Program-made: the position numbers and the translations under genes | Part shown: in pieces, positions 1 to 6,692 of the stretch | Numbering within the stretch: position 1 is the first letter of the stretch | How the letters are laid out: the number at the start of each line of letters is the position of its first letter | The notes under the pieces: generated by a model | Told to the model about the DNA's origin: nothing | Databases searched by the model: none | Seen by the model: only the letters and a program-made list of their open reading frames with translations | Source: Deltaproteobacteria bacterium | GTDB lineage: Bacteria; Desulfobacterota; DSM-4660; Desulfatiglandales; B25-G16 | Direction of reading: 5' to 3' | DNA length: 11,164 nt | Assembly: GCA_019308645.1 (NCBI GenBank) | Contig: JAFDHR010000133.1 | Coordinates: 1 to 11,164 of the forward strand

Positions 1-2
1 AA

Positions 3-1988
3 CGACGCTATATGCCAGAGGATGGTTGGAAAATTGAGGCATATAAAAGATGGTTCCGCGAACACAACCTCGAAGAATCTCAATCTTCTATTGGGATATA
101 TATCCCGGATGCGCTTAAGACGGGCGATCGTAAGCGAGGGCCTCTAAACACAGGATATTCGGGGTCCATTACATCAAAACTCAGCTATTACCCCAATTCA
201 AAACTAAGTTTTATCTATCAATTCTATGGTTCCTATGGCCAGTCACAGGGCGGCGATCTCTCACGGCGGTATCAACCGGATGAGACTCCGACCAGCAAAA
301 GCTGGTCAACACATCATTTCTTAACTATTAGACATTTCCCGATCAATAATTTTTTCTACAATTTAACATTTTCCTATCAATATAACGATGGTGACTATTA
401 TTATAGAAAAGACAACAAGGTGGCAAGATATCCGAGCGATTCCGGCATACAACCAATTTCATCATCAGCTAATGGATTTTCTCTCGGAGAAACCCCTGGA
501 TTTTATACTGATAAAGATGGGAAAAATTATCGCAAGCTGTTTTTAGCAACAGGAGATTTCAACTGGCAAATTGATAATTATAATTTCCTAAAAGCTGGAT
601 TTGAGATAAAACAGCACAAGATCAATCGATATTCCTGGGGATATAGGCCAACAACAATATGGGCGAACAAAGCCTGGCCAAACAGAGACTTGATAAACCC
701 GGCCAATTATGAATTTGGGGATTACTGGAATCTTTTAGTGGATTATTGGAAAAATTGGGAAACCACTTTCGATACAACGCGATATGTTGCGTATGCTGAT
801 TCAGAATACTATTTGTGGGAAGATTATAATATTGAACCCCTTGAAACAGCATTTTATATTCAAGATAAATTGGAATTAGGAGAAATTATTATCAATGCAG
901 GTGTACGTTTAGATGCATTCTTCCCCAACGAAAGATACCCCGTAAATCTCAGGACTGAAGCAACCAGTTTAGGAAGTAATACAAATTTAAAAAAAGCATC
1001 TGCAAAATATCAAATTAGCCCGAGAATTGGAATATCATTCCCAATTTCAGAGCGTGGGGCCTTCCATGCTGCATATGGACATTTCTTTCAGATGCCAAGT
1101 TTTCAATATATGTATAACTCCCCGCTATATACAATGACACCATTGCAGTTAGAAGGTAAGCGTTTAGGAAATGCCGATCTTGAACCTGAAAAAACGGTAG
1201 CATACGAAATTGGATTACAGCAAGAGCTAACTCCCTCTATTGTTGCCGATATTACCGCATATTACAAAGATTTCCGAAATTTATTAGGCATAGAAATGGT
1301 CACAACTATTGATGCAATTGGATATACTATGTATATCAACCGTGATTATGGCAATACCAAGGGAATTTCTGTCGAGTTAACCAAAAAAAGAGGCTTTGTA
1401 ACGGGCGGAATTAATTATACTTTTGCTTATGCCAACGGCAGCTCTTCCGATCCTAACACACTTTATTTAATTCAGACCGCAACCCGGATTGGTGGTGAAC
1501 CCGTTCAATTTGCAGAGCGAAAAATTTTACCTCTGGATTGGGATCAAAGACACACTTTAAATCTATATGCAAATTTAAATAAACCCAATAACTGGAGCAT
1601 CGGTTTTGTCGGTTTCATTTATAGTGGAATGCCTTATAGTCCAACTTTTGTAGAAAAGTTTGATATTGCCGCTAGAGAATATAGAAACTTGGCGAATAAG
1701 CCATTTCGTTGGAACATTGACCTAAAAGCGAAAAAATTCCTAAACTTGGGCGGTTTAAATACAACTCTTTTCCTCAAAATCGACAACCTTTTTGACCATC
1801 TCAATCACAACAGTGTATATTCATCCACAGGTAGAGCCGATCAAATTGCTCGATTACCAGAAAACAAAGAGTTGCTTTTAGAACAGCTAAAGCAAGAGGG
1901 TCATTTTACTTTGCACGAAGTAGATGTAAGGCCAGAATATTATTCATATCCTCGCAAAGTTCAATTAGGCCTAGAAGTCTATTTCTAA
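3..1988 (+). CDS. TonB-dependent receptor, C-terminal beta-barrel (5' truncated)
   Basis: Outer-membrane, energy-dependent uptake receptor; the substrate cannot be told from the sequence. The frame is open to the left edge (codons for R-R-Y precede the first ATG at 12), so that ATG is probably internal. The signal peptide, any N-terminal carboxypeptidase-regulatory-like domain and the plug lie outside the window. What remains (about 660 residues) is alternating aromatic/polar beta-strand sequence typical of a 22-strand barrel. It carries the receptor hallmark GNADLEPEKTVAYEIG at about 1167-1214, followed by 'ITAYYKDFRNLLG'. The late-barrel segment 'DLKAKKFLNLGGLNTTLFLK..NLFDHLN' is also typical, and the chain ends in '..QLGLEVYF', a terminal Phe as recognised by the BAM insertion machinery. 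The next gene starts 77 nt downstream on the same strand. There is no SusD homologue beside it, so it is not a standard SusC/SusD pair. Family call is secure; substrate is unknown. Confidence 0.93.
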   Translation, partial: RRYMPEDGWKIEAYKRWFREHNLEESQSSIGIYIPDALKTGDRKRGPLNTGYSGSITSKLSYYPNSKLSFIYQFYGSYGQSQGGDLSRRYQPDETPTSKSWSTHHFLTIRHFPINNFFYNLTFSYQYNDGDYYYRKDNKVARYPSDSGIQPISSSANGFSLGETPGFYTDKDGKNYRKLFLATGDFNWQIDNYNFLKAGFEIKQHKINRYSWGYRPTTIWANKAWPNRDLINPANYEFGDYWNLLVDYWKNWETTFDTTRYVAYADSEYYLWEDYNIEPLETAFYIQDKLELGEIIINAGVRLDAFFPNERYPVNLRTEATSLGSNTNLKKASAKYQISPRIGISFPISERGAFHAAYGHFFQMPSFQYMYNSPLYTMTPLQLEGKRLGNADLEPEKTVAYEIGLQQELTPSIVADITAYYKDFRNLLGIEMVTTIDAIGYTMYINRDYGNTKGISVELTKKRGFVTGGINYTFAYANGSSSDPNTLYLIQTATRIGGEPVQFAERKILPLDWDQRHTLNLYANLNKPNNWSIGFVGFIYSGMPYSPTFVEKFDIAAREYRNLANKPFRWNIDLKAKKFLNLGGLNTTLFLKIDNLFDHLNHNSVYSSTGRADQIARLPENKELLLEQLKQEGHFTLHEVDVRPEYYSYPRKVQLGLEVYF

Positions 1989-2065
1989 AAATACTATCAT
2001 AACTTTGCATATAGAGCAAATGTAAACAACCGAACTTTAACAATTTAATTGATAGGTATAAGAAT

Positions 2066-5000
2066 ATGAAAAGGTTGTGCACAAAATTTCAAAGAGTTAA
2101 TGTTATAACGATTAGCCTTTTGATGTTGAGCTTATGTATGCTCAATTCTCAATTATTCTCACAAGAACCACCGAAAGATCCAGATCAGCCCATAGAGCAA
2201 GACTATCAAATCCAAAATACACGTACTAAAAGAGAATTTTTGAAAAAATCAAACGTTGCAGCGAAAGGATTATCTAAATATTTACGATGGGCTGTACATG
2301 ATGGCAACCTTGTAACTGGTGCTGTTATAAATTCGGGATTGCTTTCTTATCATTATGTTTCTGGCGCACCAAGACTTTCATGGCCTAAAGGAACAATGGT
2401 TGTGTCGTATATTCATAGCGGTGTATTTTTTGTTGCAGCAGAGGTAGTAGATGCCCGTGGTGACACAATTCATATTGTTTCGGATAATTACCGACGAAGC
2501 AACGCAGAAACAGCACTTGATTATTCCCATATGTATGCAACAATGCCATTGCCAAAATATTTTAATCTCGACCAGCCTGAAGCAACTGAGATACCCGAAA
2601 TTGGCGGAATAAGCGAAGATGTTGGGGTTGACGGAGTTCCAAGAACAAACGATTTTGGTGAGGGGGATGGAGTTCTCCAACCACAAGAAGATTTCAATAA
2701 TAATGGCCGACTTGATCTCAAAATGAAAAATGAGGTGGGGTGGTTTGCAATAAGTCATCGAAGAGAGACATGGCCTGAATATTGGCCAGTTGGCACATAT
2801 CCGGGCGATGATCGCAAGGAAGGTGAAGAACGGCCGGGAGTTCGCGCCGGACGTTGGAATGGAGAATATGGTGCTTATATTCGCGCCGATCAAGAATCAT
2901 ATTATGTTATGACAGACAGAGAAAATGACGAGTTTGAATATTATCCCGTGGATGATACTCGTCCGTGGCCAAACGGAAGACGCGGACTTGGTTTAATTAC
3001 TTCAGTCCGAAATTACCAATGGAATGCACGATTGGCTGAAGATATACTCATTTCAATTTATGATATCACTGATGTCGGAAAGGATTTAACGAAATGTATT
3101 GTTGGCGCTTATATTGACCCTGATATGGGGGGAGCTTATAGTGGAGATGATGCTTCCTTTGATAAATTTCAGGATATTACCTATGCATGGAATAAAAATT
3201 TTCGGTCCATTGAAGGAAAACCCATGGGATATTTTGGCTTTGCCTTTTTGGAGAGTCCTGGACTTATAGATGGTATTGATAATGATGAAGACGGCATGGT
3301 TGATGAAAGTCAAAATGATGGGATTGATAATGATGGTGACTGGACTGGATTGATAGATTTAAATGGAAATGGCGTATGGGATAACGAGGATTTAAACTAC
3401 AACGGCATACTGGATCCAGGAGAAGATACCAACGGTAATGGAAAGCTCGACATTGAACCTTTAAATGACGATTTGGGATCAGACGGACTTGGTCCTGAAT
3501 ACGATGGATATCCTGGCCCTGATCCTGACGGAACAGAAGGAAATGGTAAACCTGATCCAGGTGAACCCAATTTTGATTTTACTGATAATGACGAGTCAGA
3601 TCAAGTTGGTCTAACCTCTTTTTATCTTAGAGATGTAGATAATACCATGGCAAACGACGAACAGTACTGGATTACTGAGATATTGCCCGGCACATTTAAA
3701 ATACGAGAAGGTTATCAAAGAGATATTTGTTGGAGTTACGGTAGTGGATTTATTCAATTCATTAATCAGGAAAAAACACACCGTTATGCTATTGCCTTGA
3801 TATTTGGCAATGATATGCCAGACATTATACGTAATAAAAGAACAATGCAAGTTATTTATGATTCGGACTATAATTTTACCAAAGCACCAAGACAGCCAAC
3901 ACTTTGGGCTACAGCTGACGATAGGCGTGTCTATTTAAGCTGGGATGAAAGAGCAGAATTCTCACGCGATCCTATTTATGGTCGTGATTTCGAAGCATAT
4001 TACATTTACCGAAGTACCGAACCATCCTTTGGCGATATTAAAACTATCACGGATGGTTTCGGCAACCCCCTTTTATTTAAGCCTATGGCGATCTTTGATA
4101 AAAAAGATGGTCTAAAAGGCATCCACCCTGTGCGAATTGGTAGTGAACTGGGCCCGGATAGCGATTTAGGTATTTCGTATAATATGGGAACGGATAGCGG
4201 CCTCAGACATAACTTTATCGATACCACTGTAACAAATGATAGAACTTATTACTATGCAGTAGTATCGGTCGATAAAGGTTATGATCCATCTTTTTATCCT
4301 GATATTTCAGATAGAGAAGGACTTCAGCCTATCTCACCGACTGAATGTTCGGCCAATATTCAAACAGATCCATTAGGTAGGCCTATTTCGACTGATAAAA
4401 ACGTTGCGATTGTCACACCTGTAGAAAAACCTGCCGGATGGGTAGAGCCATACCTTGCAGATGATGGGATAAAACATGTATCCGGAAGAGGAACAGGAAG
4501 TATTGAAGTGAGAATCATTAATCCTCTGCAGGTAAAGCCGGGCCATAAATATCTTATCACTTTTAATGATGACAGATCTTTTGAATTTCTTGATTCCCTT
4601 TATACTGGTTTGACAAATAGAATGACAATGTTTTCCGTGACTAATGGGGATGGTTTTGCCCTAACCAGTATAGAAAATCCAGATATCAATGAGTTGGCAG
4701 ACGAGTTTATTTATGATGGTATTCAGGTTTTAATGCATAACGATACAACCAAAATGGATACTTCTTTTTGGGAAAAGGGGAGTTCTGCTTTAGCCGTCAA
4801 AGATATTGTAACTGAGCCCGAGAATGAGTTCAAACTTGCGTTCCGATTCACAGATAGCAAGACCTCCCCTGATTCCCTAAAAGGCTATTTAAAAGAAGGC
4901 GTACGAATTATTCTCGTAAACAATCCAACGAAAAAGAAGCAGATGTGGAAATTCGATTTTGTCTATTCAGAAAATGCTGATTCAAGCAGAATGACCATCC

Positions 5001-5431
5001 CCCAAAATGGTGATATATTGGAAATTATCACAAAGAAGAACTTTGATAGATACGATGCTTTTGAATTCACAGTGTTTGGTAATGATATTAATAAGACAAA
5101 AGCAAAATCCGATTTGGCAAACATCTATACTGTACCTGATCCATATATAGCTGTAAATCCTATTGAAAGAAAAGTACTTAATCAACAAGAAGGAAGGGGT
5201 GACAGGAGGATTGATTTTGTCAATTTACCACGTCAATGTACTATAAGCATTTTTACAGCATCGGGAAAATTTGTACGCAAATTGGAACATTACAGTGAAG
5301 AAAACAATGCCAGAGAACCATGGGATTTACGAACAAAAGATGGATTGGAAATAACCCACGGAATCTATTTCTATGTCGTTGAAGCACCGGGTATTGGCAA
5401 AAAGACTGGCAAATTTGCCGTAATAAAGTAA
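2066..5431 (+). CDS. Large exported protein with Asp-rich loops, Fn3-like segment and T9SS/FlgD-like C-terminus
   Basis: A 1121-residue protein with no firm functional name. Residues 1-32 form a signal peptide (basic KRLCTKFQR, then hydrophobic VITISLLMLSLCML, likely cut near LFS|QEP). Residues 40-190 are a globular region, probably beta-rich. Residues 196-218 are a first Asp/Asn-rich loop (DFGEGDG..QEDFNNNGRLD), and residues 402-512 a long Asp/Gly/Asn-rich insert resembling EF-hand, thrombospondin-3 or MopE-type metal loops. Residues about 608-735 look like a fibronectin-III-type module ('RVYLSWDERAE ... YYIYRSTEPSF ... RTYYYAVVSVDKGY'). Residues 1019-1121 form a FlgD/T9SS-like sorting domain ('IYTVPDPYIA', 'ISIFTASGKFVRKLE', 'WDLRTKDGLEITHGIYFYVVEAPG', ending GKFAVIK). 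A weak ribosome site (TAGGTA) lies about 8 nt before the ATG. Position between a TonB receptor and a PorV-like protein suggests a cell-surface protein, possibly an accessory of that receptor; this is inference. No catalytic motif was recognised. Confidence 0.85.
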   Translation: MKRLCTKFQRVNVITISLLMLSLCMLNSQLFSQEPPKDPDQPIEQDYQIQNTRTKREFLKKSNVAAKGLSKYLRWAVHDGNLVTGAVINSGLLSYHYVSGAPRLSWPKGTMVVSYIHSGVFFVAAEVVDARGDTIHIVSDNYRRSNAETALDYSHMYATMPLPKYFNLDQPEATEIPEIGGISEDVGVDGVPRTNDFGEGDGVLQPQEDFNNNGRLDLKMKNEVGWFAISHRRETWPEYWPVGTYPGDDRKEGEERPGVRAGRWNGEYGAYIRADQESYYVMTDRENDEFEYYPVDDTRPWPNGRRGLGLITSVRNYQWNARLAEDILISIYDITDVGKDLTKCIVGAYIDPDMGGAYSGDDASFDKFQDITYAWNKNFRSIEGKPMGYFGFAFLESPGLIDGIDNDEDGMVDESQNDGIDNDGDWTGLIDLNGNGVWDNEDLNYNGILDPGEDTNGNGKLDIEPLNDDLGSDGLGPEYDGYPGPDPDGTEGNGKPDPGEPNFDFTDNDESDQVGLTSFYLRDVDNTMANDEQYWITEILPGTFKIREGYQRDICWSYGSGFIQFINQEKTHRYAIALIFGNDMPDIIRNKRTMQVIYDSDYNFTKAPRQPTLWATADDRRVYLSWDERAEFSRDPIYGRDFEAYYIYRSTEPSFGDIKTITDGFGNPLLFKPMAIFDKKDGLKGIHPVRIGSELGPDSDLGISYNMGTDSGLRHNFIDTTVTNDRTYYYAVVSVDKGYDPSFYPDISDREGLQPISPTECSANIQTDPLGRPISTDKNVAIVTPVEKPAGWVEPYLADDGIKHVSGRGTGSIEVRIINPLQVKPGHKYLITFNDDRSFEFLDSLYTGLTNRMTMFSVTNGDGFALTSIENPDINELADEFIYDGIQVLMHNDTTKMDTSFWEKGSSALAVKDIVTEPENEFKLAFRFTDSKTSPDSLKGYLKEGVRIILVNNPTKKKQMWKFDFVYSENADSSRMTIPQNGDILEIITKKNFDRYDAFEFTVFGNDINKTKAKSDLANIYTVPDPYIAVNPIERKVLNQQEGRGDRRIDFVNLPRQCTISIFTASGKFVRKLEHYSEENNAREPWDLRTKDGLEITHGIYFYVVEAPGIGKKTGKFAVIK
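2651..2716 (+). other. First Asp/Asn-rich metal-loop-like segment
   Basis: Encodes residues 196-217 of the large exported protein, running DFGEGDG, QEDFNNNGRLD. The spacing of Asp and Asn side chains (D-x-N-x-N-G-x-L-D) is that of a calcium-binding loop of dockerin or EF-hand type. It reads like an outlying copy of the longer Asp-rich insert about 200 residues further on. Calcium binding is inferred from side-chain pattern only. Confidence 0.5.
3269..3601 (+). repeat. Asp/Asn/Gly-rich repeat block, calcium or metal loop-like
   Basis: Encodes residues 402-512 of the large exported protein. It begins with two irregular copies of a MopE-like motif (DGIDNDEDGMVDE, then DGIDNDGDW). Three D-x-N-x-N-G-x-x-D loops follow: DLNGNGVWD, DLNYNGILDPGED and TNGNGKLD. 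The block closes with Gly/Pro/Asp-rich sequence (GPDPDGTEGNGKPDPGEP ... DFTDNDESD). The copies are degenerate and non-uniform in length, so this is a protein-level repeat rather than an exact DNA repeat. Such loops in secreted bacterial proteins usually bind Ca2+ and stiffen the chain. The block carries no Cys, unlike classic MopE repeats. Confidence 0.7.
5120..5428 (+). other. FlgD/T9SS-like C-terminal domain of the large exported protein
   Basis: Encodes residues 1019-1121. The layout (PDPYIA at the start, a central 'ISIFTASGKFVRKLE' strand pair, 'GLEITHGIYFYVVEAPG', and a basic end in KFAVIK) follows the Ig-like fold of T9SS C-terminal signals and FlgD-like domains. It departs from the common type A form: there is no YPNPFNP box, and 'WDLRTKDGLE' replaces the usual 'WDG..L.SG' segment. 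It is therefore probably a distinct subfamily of sorting or anchoring domain. Whether it is cleaved by a sortase is unknown. Confidence 0.65.
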
Positions 5432-5541
5432 CAAGATTTGTACTCCTGATTTAAACCATGATTTTTTAGTCGCTGACAATTTGTCTCTAATTCTCCAAAA
5501 AATAATTCAATATCATAAATTAAAGTTAGTCTAATAAAGTG

Positions 5542-5548
5542 AGAAGAG
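5542..5548 (+). promoter_or_regulatory. Ribosome binding site deciding the PorV-like start
   Basis: The purine run AGAAGAG sits directly upstream of the ATG at 5551. It supports that ATG over the in-frame GTG at 5539, which has only TAGTCTAATAAA before it and no Shine-Dalgarno match. The ATG also places the hydrophobic signal-peptide core at the usual distance from the N-terminus. Confidence 0.5.
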
Positions 5549-5550
5549 AA

Positions 5551-6582
5551 ATGAAATGTTTTAAAATCACACTTGTCATTATCATACTATTGGGGACTGC
5601 TGTTAATTCAATAGCACAATACGAAACTGAAGTTTCCGGAATCGGAACGAATGCGGCAACATTTCTGGAAATAGGTGTTGGGGCAAGAGCAATGGCAATG
5701 GGAGGAGCTTATGCGGCTATAGCGAACGACCCAACAGCATTATATTATAACCCAGCAGGCATTGTCTGGTTAAATGGTGTTCAAATTGAAGCAATGCACA
5801 ACGAATGGCTGGTCGGTACGAAATACGATTTCATTGGTTTGGTACTGCCTCTACCTATCTTCAATTCATCTCTTGGATTAAGCTTTATGACTCTTGATTA
5901 TGGCGAACAACCGGTTAGAACAGCCGAAAGACCAGAAGGTACTGGAGAGACATATACTTCTCGTGATTACGCTATAGGACTCACTTTTGCATTGGCTCTC
6001 ACAGATAGATTTTCTTTCGGCATGACTGGCAAGTATATTAATCAGAAAATATGGAACGAAACAGGTAATGCAATGGCACTCGATTTGGGTATTTTTTATA
6101 ATACTATGGTAAAGGGCCTCCAATTAGGAATCAGTATGAGTAATTTTGGCAATGAAATAAGATTGAGGGGTAGGGACCTTGACACCACAGTTGATCCGGA
6201 TGATAAGAATGAAAATATTGATCGAGTTCCTGTAGAGTACAAAACCGGTTCTTACCCCTTACCTTTACTGTTCAGGTTTGGAATATCTTATGGAAAGAAA
6301 TTTAGTCGATTAAGTAGCGTCTTAATAACAATGGATCTAAACCATCCGAGTAATTCGACTGAAAGCATTAATATTGGTGCAGAATATGGCTTTGCAGGAA
6401 TTTTCTATTTCAGAGCTGGTTATGAGAATATGTTCGAGAAGGATAGCATAAATGGATTAACTCTTGGTGGTGGTATTGATTATTTTAAGCCAGGTAGTGT
6501 TGGTTATCGAGTTGACTATGCTTATTCTGATTGGGGAATTCTCGAGACCAGTCATCGATTCTCGGTTGGTATTGCATTCTAA
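5551..6582 (+). CDS. PorV/PorQ family outer-membrane protein
   Basis: A 343-residue member of the PorV/PorQ (UPF0164) family, FadL-like 14-strand outer-membrane barrels. In T9SS bacteria PorV carries substrates from the translocon to the PorU sortase/attachment complex; whether this paralogue does so is unproven. Residues 1-22 are a signal peptide (MKCFK, then ITLVIIILLGTAV, likely cut at SIA|QYE). The family signature follows: GTNAATFLEIGVGARAMAMG at 32-51 and DPTALYYNPAG at 60-70. After that come alternating amphipathic strands (LGLSFMTLDYGE, YAIGLTFALALTDRFSFGMTGKY, LQLGISMSNFG) and a final strand ending SHRFSVGIAF with C-terminal Phe. An acidic loop near 'TTVDPDDKNENIDRVP' is probably extracellular or periplasmic. 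ATG 5551 is preferred over GTG 5539 on ribosome-site grounds. It lies 119 nt after the large exported gene and 110 nt before the LamG gene, and both neighbours encode T9SS-like C-termini, which fits a role in their delivery. Confidence 0.9.
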   Translation: MKCFKITLVIIILLGTAVNSIAQYETEVSGIGTNAATFLEIGVGARAMAMGGAYAAIANDPTALYYNPAGIVWLNGVQIEAMHNEWLVGTKYDFIGLVLPLPIFNSSLGLSFMTLDYGEQPVRTAERPEGTGETYTSRDYAIGLTFALALTDRFSFGMTGKYINQKIWNETGNAMALDLGIFYNTMVKGLQLGISMSNFGNEIRLRGRDLDTTVDPDDKNENIDRVPVEYKTGSYPLPLLFRFGISYGKKFSRLSSVLITMDLNHPSNSTESINIGAEYGFAGIFYFRAGYENMFEKDSINGLTLGGGIDYFKPGSVGYRVDYAYSDWGILETSHRFSVGIAF

Positions 6583-6615
6583 TTTATTAATTAACGGAAA
6601 CAAATAATTAAAAAA

Positions 6616-6622
6616 AGGAGGG
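6616..6622 (+). promoter_or_regulatory. Strong upstream Shine-Dalgarno with its own in-frame ATG
   Basis: AGGAGGG lies about 10 nt before an ATG at 6633 that is in frame with the LamG gene. Use of that ATG would add 20 residues (MNNSLALIINSISIKNWRRN) ahead of the signal peptide. The second site at 6682-6688 has better spacing and gives a normal signal peptide, so the role of this one is unclear: alternative start, standby ribosome site, or chance in an A/G-rich leader. Confidence 0.4.
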
Positions 6623-6681
6623 CGAATAATTTATGAACAATTCTTTAGCTTTAATAATTAACAGCATTTCAATAAAAAATT

Positions 6682-6688
6682 GGAGGAG
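6682..6688 (+). promoter_or_regulatory. Ribosome binding site for the LamG gene
   Basis: GGAGGAG ends 4 nt before the ATG at 6693, and its GGAGG core lies about 6 nt before it, close to ideal. The resulting N-terminus MKIKFFLIVFFLSCSIILAQ is a textbook signal peptide. Together these decide the start at 6693 over the in-frame ATG at 6633. Confidence 0.75.
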
Positions 6689-6692
6689 AAAT

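Noticed and set aside
622..852. Minus-strand open frame of 76 codons inside the receptor gene
   Set aside because: It lies wholly within a well-supported plus-strand gene, has no recognisable protein features and no ribosome site. The same holds for the other minus-strand frames within the genes of this window.
2378..2893. Minus-strand open frame of 171 codons under the large exported gene
   Set aside because: Composition is that of an antisense shadow (Cys, Ile, Phe and Trp scattered without pattern). The plus-strand gene is continuous with clear domains across the same stretch.
3269..3601. CRISPR or exact tandem DNA repeat
   Set aside because: The repetition is at protein level only, with degenerate codons, irregular unit length and continuous reading frame.
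3..5431. SusC/SusD polysaccharide-utilisation pair
   Set aside because: The protein after the receptor is 1121 residues with Asp loops, an Fn3-like module and a sorting-like C-terminus. It has no lipoprotein Cys after the signal peptide and no TPR-helical SusD character.
5539..5550. GTG start four codons upstream for the PorV-like gene
   Set aside because: No Shine-Dalgarno match before it, while the purine-rich AGAAGAG directly precedes the ATG at 5551, which gives a normal signal peptide.
5432..5550. Possible terminator or promoter between the large exported gene and the PorV-like gene
   Set aside because: No stable hairpin with T-run was found. The best -35-like TTGTCT (5481-5486) has no -10-like element at acceptable spacing.
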